A stretch of 63,940 nt of DNA from CAZYHS01 sp964647545. GTDB lineage: Bacteria; UBA10199; GCA-002796325; 1-14-0-20-49-13. The notes under the pieces are model-generated. The model made no database searches. It had not been told where the DNA came from and saw only the letters and a program-made list of their open reading frames with translations. Below, piece after piece: positions 58,033 to 63,940 of the stretch (positions within the stretch are counted from its first letter, which is position 1; each line of letters starts with the position of its first letter). The stretch spans positions 1 through 63,940 of the forward strand of contig CAZYHS010000010.1 in assembly GCA_964647545.1 (NCBI GenBank), read 5' to 3'. Position numbers and translations under genes: made by a program.

Positions 58033-58833
58033 ATGGAGCTAGCCGTCTTTGGTAAGACCGACGTCGGGTGCCGGCGCGAAAAGAACGAAGATTCATACCT
58101 GATCAATACCAAGAACAACCTTTATGTCGTAGCTGATGGCATGGGCGGTCATTTGGGGGGTGAGTTTGCGTCAAGGCTGGCTGTCGCCACAATTGACGAG
58201 GTGATCGAAGAAGTTACCCAAGATCCCGACACAACGCTCCAATCGACAGAAGATGTAAAATCGGGCGACTATAAAAGCTATCTTCGCTATGCAATTAGCG
58301 TGGCCAGCATGCGAATTTACGAACGCGCCGCCAACGAGCCGAATTTGCACGGGATGGGGACCACGGTCGTAAGCGCCTTTTTTCGGGACGGCAAGGTCTA
58401 TCTGGCAAATGTCGGCGATTCGCGCTGTTACATCATTCGGGACGGCAAGATACGTCAGCTTACGGAAGACCATTCATTGGTCGGCGAACAGCTGCGTGCG
58501 GGGGTTATAACTCCGGCAGATGTAAAAAATCATAAATACAAAAACATCATCACACGGTCTGTCGGTTTTCAGGAGGCCGTCGATATCGATATAATCACCC
58601 GTACCGTAAAAAAGGGGGATAGATTTCTCCTTTGCAGCGACGGGTTGACGAACATGGTCCCAAATGACGAAATTTTAGAGATTGTTGACAATAACGACCC
58701 GCGTGAGGCATGTGAGAAGCTGATCGAAACCGCTAATAATAATGGCGGCGACGACAACATAACGGCGATAATTTCCCAGGTCCTCAGTGTCGGCGACTCG
58801 GAAGAACCCGACGAGTTGACAGAGGGAATATAA
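58033..58833 (+). CDS. PP2C-type protein phosphatase
   Basis: A 266-residue Ser/Thr phosphatase with all metal-binding motifs: GCRREKNEDS, VVADGMGGHLGGEFAS, LANVGDSRCYIIRDG, LLCSDGLTNMV and GGDDNITAIISQV. No transmembrane helix. It probably reverses the phosphorylation made by the kinase encoded about 5 kb away. It heads a forward-strand series with a DUF465 gene and psd, but the link to those is probably only transcriptional. Confidence 0.94.
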   Translation: MELAVFGKTDVGCRREKNEDSYLINTKNNLYVVADGMGGHLGGEFASRLAVATIDEVIEEVTQDPDTTLQSTEDVKSGDYKSYLRYAISVASMRIYERAANEPNLHGMGTTVVSAFFRDGKVYLANVGDSRCYIIRDGKIRQLTEDHSLVGEQLRAGVITPADVKNHKYKNIITRSVGFQEAVDIDIITRTVKKGDRFLLCSDGLTNMVPNDEILEIVDNNDPREACEKLIETANNNGGDDNITAIISQVLSVGDSEEPDELTEGI

Positions 58834-58871
58834 CCCCGCATGGCAAGTGCGGGAAAACAAGGAGGTCCATT

Positions 58872-59108
58872 ATGGAACGCAGGGACATCGAGCTGATCGA
58901 AAAACACAGCTCAAGTGATAGCGTGCTCGCAAAACTCTATAAAGAGCACCTTGACTACGAAAGAGAGCTCGAGAAGCTCGAAAACAAGTCGTATTTGAGC
59001 AACGACGAGCAGCTTCGCCGCGCAGAGGTGAAAAAGCTCAAGCTTGCAGGTAAAGATAAACTGGAGATGATACTTAAGAAATATCGCTCACAGGAAACAG
59101 GACGTTGA
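58872..59108 (+). CDS. DUF465 (YdcH-like) small protein
   Basis: A 78-residue helical protein matching the YdcH/DUF465 pattern: LAKLYKEHLDYERELEKLENK, then DEQLRRAEVKKLKLAGKDKLEMIL. Function undefined in the family. Its stop is 2 bases before the psd start. Confidence 0.88.
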   Translation: MERRDIELIEKHSSSDSVLAKLYKEHLDYERELEKLENKSYLSNDEQLRRAEVKKLKLAGKDKLEMILKKYRSQETGR

Positions 59109-59110
59109 AA

Positions 59111-59734
59111 ATGAATCATATTATTGCTCGCGAGGGCTGGCCATTTTGTGGCGCGGCCCTCGCTGTTTTTATTGTCACTCTTGCGATTGGATGGCTTCCG
59201 CTCTCTCTGATTTCATTCGCGCTTTTTCTGTTCGTCGTCTGGTTCTTTAGAAATCCAGAAAGAAAGATTCCCGAAGCAAATAACGTCATTGTTTCGCCGG
59301 CCGACGGCACGGTGCTCGGTATCGACCGTTTTGAAGGGGGCGCTTTCAGAATTAAGATTTTCATGTCGGTTTTAAACGTTCACGTGAACAGAATTCCGTG
59401 CGACGGCGTTGTCAAAAAGATCGAATATAACAAAGGCAAGTTCCTTGTCGCTTCAAAGGACAAGGCGAGCCTTGATAACGAACAAAACGCTATCACGATT
59501 ACCGATGCGGCCGGTCGCGACATTAAGTTCGTTCAAATCGCCGGACTTGTCGCACGTCGAATCGTCTGCCACATCAAACTCGGCGACAAGGTCGAACGCG
59601 GAGTAAGGTTCGGAATGATACGCTTCGGTTCCAGAGTCGATGTCTATCTTCCGGCCGAATTTTCGCCGCTTGTAAAACAGGGTGACAAAACCACCGCCGG
59701 CGAAACAATTCTCGCGCGACTTGGCTCGGTCTGA
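59111..59734 (+). CDS. psd: Phosphatidylserine decarboxylase (short form)
   Basis: About 207 residues from the ATG at 59111; an upstream TTG overlaps the preceding stop. Two N-terminal membrane helices are followed by VSPADGTVLGIDRF, IFMSVLNVHVNRIPCDG and RFGMIRFGSRVDVYLP, the pattern of the short archaetidylserine/phosphatidylserine decarboxylases that self-cleave at a Gly-Ser or similar site (FGSR region) to make a pyruvoyl group. It forms phosphatidylethanolamine from the product of the next gene. Confidence 0.93.
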   Translation: MNHIIAREGWPFCGAALAVFIVTLAIGWLPLSLISFALFLFVVWFFRNPERKIPEANNVIVSPADGTVLGIDRFEGGAFRIKIFMSVLNVHVNRIPCDGVVKKIEYNKGKFLVASKDKASLDNEQNAITITDAAGRDIKFVQIAGLVARRIVCHIKLGDKVERGVRFGMIRFGSRVDVYLPAEFSPLVKQGDKTTAGETILARLGSV

Positions 59735-59758
59735 GCTTAAGTCTTAAAAAGGAGAGTC

Positions 59759-60607
59759 ATGGAAGAGATAAGAGTTAAACGCGAAGGCATCAAACGCGGC
59801 ATTTATCTTTTGCCCAACCTTTGCACTTCGGCCAATCTTTTTTGCGGTTTTTTTTCGATCGTTTCGTCGCTAAAGGGCGAGTTCGTCACCGCGGCTTACA
59901 TGATTTTAGCCGCCGGCATTTTTGATTTTCTCGACGGCCGTATCGCGAGGCTGACTCGTGCAACAAGCGAGTTCGGGATCGAATATGATTCTTTAGTTGA
60001 CCTAGCGTCGTTCGGAATCGCACCTAGCGTTTTGGTTTATACTTGGGGGCTGCTTTCATTCGATCGCATCGGCTGGTTGGCCGCGTTTTTGTTTGTTGCT
60101 TGCGGAGCTCTCAGACTGGCACGTTTTAACGTCCAGATCGACAATGTCGAAAAACGCTATTTTCAGGGGCTTCCAATTCCGGTCGCCGCCTATCTTCTTG
60201 CTACGCTGGTGATTTTTCACGATTACGTTTTTGAACTACCGCCGATACGCAGCTATTTCGTTCTTTTTGTGACTGTGCTGCTGGGGCTTTTGATGGTCTC
60301 GACATTTCGCTATTACAGCTTCAAACAGGTCGATTTCAAGGGGCGCTGGTCGTTCTTTATGCTGGTCATTTTGGTTGGAACGATATTTCTCATTGCGATC
60401 GAACCCAAAGTCACAATGCTTTTCATTGTGCTGACCTACGTTGCGACCGGCCTAATTGAAGAACTTGTCACCCGCAGAAAAAGCCGGATGCTTTGGGATA
60501 AATTTCAGACGTGGCGTTCGCTTCGCGACCTAAAAGTTTACGACGGCGAAGACGACGACGATTCTTTCAAGCCTCGCGGCAATCGCGAAGACGAAATAGG
60601 TGAGTGA
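59759..60607 (+). CDS. pssA: CDP-diacylglycerol-serine O-phosphatidyltransferase
   Basis: A 282-residue membrane enzyme with the CDP-alcohol signature FDFLDGRIARLTRATSEFGIEYDSLVD near residue 60 and the PssA-type NLCTSANLFCGFFSI opening. It makes phosphatidylserine. Seven hydrophobic helices and an acidic tail (EDDDDSFKPRGN). It follows psd after 24 bases, so the two form a phosphatidylethanolamine module. The stop overlaps the start of the next gene. Confidence 0.95.
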   Translation: MEEIRVKREGIKRGIYLLPNLCTSANLFCGFFSIVSSLKGEFVTAAYMILAAGIFDFLDGRIARLTRATSEFGIEYDSLVDLASFGIAPSVLVYTWGLLSFDRIGWLAAFLFVACGALRLARFNVQIDNVEKRYFQGLPIPVAAYLLATLVIFHDYVFELPPIRSYFVLFVTVLLGLLMVSTFRYYSFKQVDFKGRWSFFMLVILVGTIFLIAIEPKVTMLFIVLTYVATGLIEELVTRRKSRMLWDKFQTWRSLRDLKVYDGEDDDDSFKPRGNREDEIGE

Positions 60608-60888
60608 TGCCCAAGTGTGTTTTTTGTCAGAAAGAGGTTCTTGTTTTAGACAGGGTCGGGGTTCGCGACGATTGCGAACATTGCGGCATGCCTCTTCACT
60701 GTTGCTTACAATGCAAATTTTATGACGTCGGGGCTTTTCACGAATGCCACGAACGGGTCGAGTATCGCGTCGAGCATAAGGACAAAGCCAACTATTGCGA
60801 TCTTTTTTCGATAGGGCGCGACGCGAAAGAGACCACCGCAGACAAAGACAAAATTAAGGCGCAGCTCGACGCGCTATTTAAAAAATAA
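60607..60888 (+). CDS. Small cysteine-rich, probable zinc-binding protein
   Basis: A 93-residue protein from the ATG that overlaps the pssA stop (TGATG). It has CVFC, CEHC, CCLQC, HECHE and YCDLF groups, enough for one or two metal sites. The Lys/Asp-rich C-terminus is helical (KDKIKAQLDALFKK). Similar unnamed proteins occur in deltaproteobacteria, but I cannot name the family. Translational coupling suggests it is made with PssA. Confidence 0.75.
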   Translation: MPKCVFCQKEVLVLDRVGVRDDCEHCGMPLHCCLQCKFYDVGAFHECHERVEYRVEHKDKANYCDLFSIGRDAKETTADKDKIKAQLDALFKK

Positions 60889-60896
60889 TAATCAAA

Positions 60897-60968
60897 GTCA
60901 TCCCCGCAGTAGTTAGCGGGGAGCTAGTTCGTGTAAACGAGATTCCTGCTTAATGCTGCGGGAATGAC
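60897..60968. repeat. Family-A palindromic element
   Basis: GTCATCCCCGCAGTAGTTAGCGGGGAG ... GCTGCGGGAATGAC, 72 bases, between the small zinc protein and the dehydrogenase. It ends 12 bases before the latter's ATG. Confidence 0.9.
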
Positions 60969-60980
60969 GGATGGGAGCAT

Positions 60981-62012
60981 ATGTCAAAAAACGGAAATCC
61001 ATTTGGTGCCCACAGGGTCGTTAAACCGCACGGCGTTCTGCCGCAGCCGGCCGAAGTTCTCAACAACGATTTTAGCGAGATCTTCGACAACGAAATTTTA
61101 GTCGATGTCGATATTTTAAATATCGATTCGGCGAGCTTTACACAGATCAAACAGGTGACCGGCGGCGACATTGAAAAAATCAAGGAACAGATCCTTTTGA
61201 TCGTGAACGCCCGCGGTAAAATGCAAAATCCGGTCACAGGAAGCGGCGGCATGTTCATCGGCCGCGTTGCAAAGGCCGGCGAAAAACTTGCGTCGCGCGG
61301 TTTGAAGGCGGGCGACAAGATCGCCAGTCTTGTAAGTTTGTCGTTGACCCCGCTCAAAATCAAAGAAATCGTCGAAGTGAAAAAAGATGTCGATCAGGTT
61401 CGAGTTGTCGCGCAGGCGGTCCTTTTTGAAAGCGGGCTCTACGCGAAGCTTCCGAGTGACATGCCCGAATCGCTCGCACTTGCCGTGCTCGATGTCTGTG
61501 GCGCACCGGCTCAAACTCGGCGTTTGGTGAAAAGCGGCGACACGGTCGTCATTATCGGCGCGGGTGGAAAGTCTGGCGTGCTTTGCGCTTGGGAGGCGGC
61601 CAAAAAGGCCGGCAAGGTCATCGGCATTGAATATTCCGACAAAGGGATCGAGCAGCTCAAAAAACTAGGGCTGTGCCATGAAGTTATTAAGCTCGATGCG
61701 AGCGATTCTCTCTCTTGTTACGACTCGATCAGCAAGCTTACTTCCGGCAAAATGGCAGACGTCGTCATTAACTGTGTGAACATTCAAAACACCGAAATGG
61801 GCTCGATTCTTATGTGCCGCGACAGAGGCATTGTCTATTTCTTCAGCATGGCGACATCTTTCACGAAGGCAGCTCTTGGCGCCGAAGGGGTCGGCAAAGA
61901 TATCGACATGATAATCGGCAACGGTTATGCGAAAGACCACGCCGAAATTACGCTTAACATTTTGCGCGAGTCTCCCGAAATTCGCGCGTTGTACGAAAAA
62001 ATTTATACTTGA
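60981..62012 (+). CDS. kdd: L-erythro-3,5-diaminohexanoate dehydrogenase
   Basis: A 343-residue NAD(P)-dependent dehydrogenase of the lysine fermentation pathway, converting 3,5-diaminohexanoate to 5-amino-3-oxohexanoate. It has the opening KNGNPFGAHRVVKPHGVLPQPA, the central Rossmann VVIIGAGGKSGVLCAWEAAKKAGKVIGIEYSD, and the VINCVNIQNTEMGSILM region typical of Kdd. The lysine 2,3-aminomutase gene follows, which supports the assignment; kamD/kamE and kce are not in the window. Confidence 0.9.
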   Translation: MSKNGNPFGAHRVVKPHGVLPQPAEVLNNDFSEIFDNEILVDVDILNIDSASFTQIKQVTGGDIEKIKEQILLIVNARGKMQNPVTGSGGMFIGRVAKAGEKLASRGLKAGDKIASLVSLSLTPLKIKEIVEVKKDVDQVRVVAQAVLFESGLYAKLPSDMPESLALAVLDVCGAPAQTRRLVKSGDTVVIIGAGGKSGVLCAWEAAKKAGKVIGIEYSDKGIEQLKKLGLCHEVIKLDASDSLSCYDSISKLTSGKMADVVINCVNIQNTEMGSILMCRDRGIVYFFSMATSFTKAALGAEGVGKDIDMIIGNGYAKDHAEITLNILRESPEIRALYEKIYT

Positions 62013-62038
62013 ACGTCATCCCCGAGGCTTGAAAGGAT

Positions 62039-62106
62039 GTCATCCCCGAGGTAGTAATCGGGGATCTACTTGATGCAAACTAGACTCCCGCCTTCGCGGG
62101 AGTGAC
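62039..62106. repeat. Family-A palindromic element with partial second copy
   Basis: A full copy, GTCATCCCCGAGGTAGTAATCGGGGATC ... CCCGCCTTCGCGGGAGTGAC, preceded by a fragment GTCATCCCCGAGGCTT at 62015-62030. Located between kdd and kamA. Confidence 0.9.
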
Positions 62107-62122
62107 AGAAATAGGTTTTAAT

Positions 62123-63388
62123 ATGCGCGAATATAAAAAGGTCGAATACAAAAACATCGAACTCTATAAGAATGTGACGGCAGAAGAGTGGAGCGACTGG
62201 AAGTGGCAGCTACGCCACGCGATCCGCGACATTCCGACGCTTAAAAAAGTTATCAACGTGACATCCGAAGAAGAGGCCGACCTAAAAAAATGTCTGCAAA
62301 AATTCCGCATGGCGATTACGCCTTACTACGCGGCGCTTATGGACAGAGAGTACGTCCGTTGTCCGGTAAGGTTGCAGGCGGTGCCAAGAATTGAAGAGCT
62401 CTGCGACGATCGAAGCGACCTCGACGACCCGCTTCACGAAGACGTCGATTCTCCCGTTCCGGGACTGACTCACCGCTATCCCGACCGCGTTCTGCTTTTA
62501 ATCACCAATATTTGCTCGATGAACTGCCGACATTGCACGCGCCGTCGTTTGGTTGGTTTTGAAGACGCCGACATGCCCAAGGCAAACGTTGACAAGGCGA
62601 TCGACTACATCGCTAAAAACGACGTGGTGCGCGACGTGCTGATTTCCGGCGGCGATCCGTTTGTTTTGAGCGACGACAAACTCGAATATGTTTTGCAAAA
62701 ACTCCGCGCCATTTCGCACGTTGAAATTATCAGGATTGGAACGCGCACGCCGGTCGTCATGCCGCAGCGAATTACCTCTGACCTTGTAAAAATGCTGGCG
62801 AAATATCAGCCGCTTTACGTCAACACGCACTTCAATCATCCAAAAGAGATCACGCTTGAAGCCTTTGAAGCTTGCAAAAAGCTAGCCGACGCCGGTATTC
62901 CGCTCGGCAACCAGAGCGTTCTTTTGCGCGACATCAACGATTGCCCGCCGATCATGAAAAAACTTGTGCACGAACTTTTAATGATGCGCGTTAAGCCATA
63001 TTACATTTATCAATGCGATCTCTCGACCGGCATTTCGCATTTTCGCACGTCGATCGCGAAAGGAATTGAAACGATCGAAAACTTGCGAGGACATACAACC
63101 GGCATGGCCGTGCCGACTTTTGTGGTCGATGCGCCGGGGGGCGGCGGAAAAATCCCCGTCATGCCCAACTATGTTTTATCGTGGTCGGACAAGCGGACGG
63201 TGCTGAGAAATTATGAAGGGGTCATTACGACCTACACCGAGCCCAAAGAGGTTACATCCGACTGTGGGCGGTGCGATGTCTGCAAAGACTTGCGCTACAA
63301 GCCGCTCGACGGCGTTGCCAAACTTCTCAACGGCGAAAAATTGTGCCTAGAGCCCGAAGGTCTCATTAGAACCCAGCGGAAAAAGTAA
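62123..63388 (+). CDS. kamA: L-lysine 2,3-aminomutase
   Basis: About 421 residues from the ATG at 62123 (AATAGG before it). Radical SAM motif CSMNCRHCTRRRLVG near residue 134; the PLP and substrate region SGGDPFVLSDDKLEYVLQKLR, HFNHPKEIT and PTFVVDAPGGGGKIPVMPNYV are the KamA signature. It makes beta-lysine, the first step of lysine fermentation, and the length matches the clostridial enzyme rather than the short EpmB. The 3' end has four more cysteines (CGRCDVC) common in KamA. Confidence 0.96.
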   Translation: MREYKKVEYKNIELYKNVTAEEWSDWKWQLRHAIRDIPTLKKVINVTSEEEADLKKCLQKFRMAITPYYAALMDREYVRCPVRLQAVPRIEELCDDRSDLDDPLHEDVDSPVPGLTHRYPDRVLLLITNICSMNCRHCTRRRLVGFEDADMPKANVDKAIDYIAKNDVVRDVLISGGDPFVLSDDKLEYVLQKLRAISHVEIIRIGTRTPVVMPQRITSDLVKMLAKYQPLYVNTHFNHPKEITLEAFEACKKLADAGIPLGNQSVLLRDINDCPPIMKKLVHELLMMRVKPYYIYQCDLSTGISHFRTSIAKGIETIENLRGHTTGMAVPTFVVDAPGGGGKIPVMPNYVLSWSDKRTVLRNYEGVITTYTEPKEVTSDCGRCDVCKDLRYKPLDGVAKLLNGEKLCLEPEGLIRTQRKK

Positions 63389-63393
63389 TGTAA

Positions 63394-63742
63394 GTCATTG
63401 CTAGGACTGAAAGGCCGCGTCAATCTCTCTTCCACCCCAGATAAGTAATTTTCGAGACTAGGGAATCGAGCGACGCTGATTTTCTTTGGGACTCGCACAG
63501 GCTGCTTGGCGAGAGAACTCGCTCTCAAAAAAGCGGCGGTTTTCTGATAACTTTTTTTGAGAGCTCAAACAGCTCTCGCCACCGCGCTATAAAAAATCTC
63601 ATAAAATATTCACGAGGGCGCAGTGTGCTCGCCCAAGAAAATCTAGCTGCTCGAATCGAAAATTAATTATCTGGGGTGTTCGGGAGATTGCCAATCCTAC
63701 CACAGTTCTGTCAGCGAAATGGTTAACATCTACAGCAATGAC
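63394..63742. repeat. Nested inverted-repeat structure, element-like
   Basis: Outer ends GTCATTGCT and AGCAATGAC match family-B element ends. Inside lie long imperfect arms: CACCCCAGATAAGTAATTTTCGA (63433-63455) against TCGAATCGAAAATTAATTATCTGGGGTG (63651-63678), continuing with GATTTTCTTTGGG/CCCAAGAAAATC, and an inner stem GGCGAGAG...CTCTCGCC with TCTCAAAAAA/TTTTTTTGAGA. No protein is encoded. It looks like a non-autonomous mobile element (MITE-like) inside a family-B repeat, or a large structured RNA. Confidence 0.65.
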
Positions 63743-63781
63743 GCGATTTGTGAGAAAGCCCTAAAGCGGTGTGGAGCCAAA

Positions 63782-63813
63782 GGGAGATTCCCGATTACTA
63801 CCTCGGGAATGAC
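63782..63813. repeat. Half family-A palindromic element
   Basis: GGGAGATTCCCGATTACTACCTCGGGAATGAC is the right half of a family-A element, following the nested structure. A diverged GATTGCTTTCCGCC...GGCGGATCGCAATTGC piece follows it. Confidence 0.6.
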
Positions 63814-63873
63814 GGACTTGGCGCGGGTGATTGCTTTCCGCCAAAGGCGGATCGCAATTGCGCCTGCCCGCCG

Positions 63874-63915
63874 CGTAGTATTGGTGGGAGCCTGAAAGGC
63901 CGTGGCAATACTACG
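63874..63915. repeat. Hairpin CGTAGTATTG/CAATACTACG
   Basis: A perfect 10-base inverted repeat (63874-63883 with 63906-63915) around GTGGGAGCCTGAAAGGCCGTGG, itself partly self-complementary. No gene is seen in the last 550 bases of the window. Confidence 0.6.
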
Positions 63916-63940
63916 TACGTCGCTTACTTCAGCGGCTTAG

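Noticed and set aside
63389..63940. CRISPR array in the repeat-rich right end
   Set aside because: The repeats are inverted and nested, not regularly spaced direct repeats with unique spacers, and no cas genes are near.

Overview
The window is a chromosomal segment from a Gram-negative bacterium that looks deltaproteobacterial in the broad sense (Myxococcota, Bdellovibrionota or an uncultured relative). The clues are a Ser/Thr kinase with the HRDVSPQN catalytic loop and PEGA repeats, a sigma-54 activator carrying an FHA domain, a Dickkopf-like cysteine-rich lipoprotein, and lysine-fermentation genes. Two 100-N gaps, each flanked by the same 54-55 bp on both sides, show a draft (probably metagenomic) scaffold. 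The taxon is an inference; no rRNA or marker gene fixes it.

Region 1 (1-29 kb) is mostly housekeeping: a late haem operon (hemE end, hemN, hemH, hemY), a lipoprotein, a radical SAM protein, a secreted phosphodiesterase, a methyltransferase, RidA, a receiver-only response regulator, an abundant-type porin with a strong promoter and long leader, a CDP-alcohol phosphatidyltransferase, serS, a SurA-N/DsbA fusion lipoprotein, glnA, glnB and a metal permease. The purine block follows: purB, purC, purS, purQ, purL, purF. It is interrupted by a reverse-strand cassette of three mutually related genes of unknown function. Two families of dispersed palindromic elements (A: GTCATCCCCG...CGGGAATGAC; B: GTCATTGCGAG...CTCGCAATGAC) fill many spacers here, and one copy lies in frame inside purL.

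Region 2 (29-50 kb) is a non-flagellar type III secretion (T3SS) island. Its order resembles the Yersinia ysc D-E-F-G-...-J series followed by a flagellar-like fli series: an FHA-TM-PEGA-TPR protein in the SctD position, a small helical protein, a needle-like protein with a long Gly/Ala/Ser-rich N-terminus, a TPR protein, SctJ, two unknowns, a sigma-28-type factor, SctI-like, FliG-like, SctL, SctN, SctO, SctP/FliK-like, FliM-like, FliN-like, FliO-like, SctR, SctS and SctT. Next come two candidate secreted proteins and two LcrH/SycD-like TPR chaperones. SctC, SctU and SctV are not in the window.

Region 3 (49.5-63.4 kb) begins on the reverse strand with an FHA-type sigma-54 activator, a Ser/Thr kinase, a tail-anchored unknown, a zinc-ribbon protein, a lipoprotein and rarA. 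It then returns to the forward strand with a TldD/PmbA protein, a PP2C phosphatase, DUF465, psd, pssA, a small zinc-binding protein, 3,5-diaminohexanoate dehydrogenase and kamA. The end is a non-coding stretch of nested inverted repeats.

Regulation can be read from the DNA. Four near-consensus sigma-54 promoters lie before two lipoproteins, the sigma-28 gene and the large candidate secreted protein. Two promoters of identical layout with a GCCGATAA -10 box precede the needle-like gene and another island gene. The inferred scheme is a kinase/phosphatase/FHA phospho-signal, then the sigma-54 activator, then sigma-28 and the T3SS.
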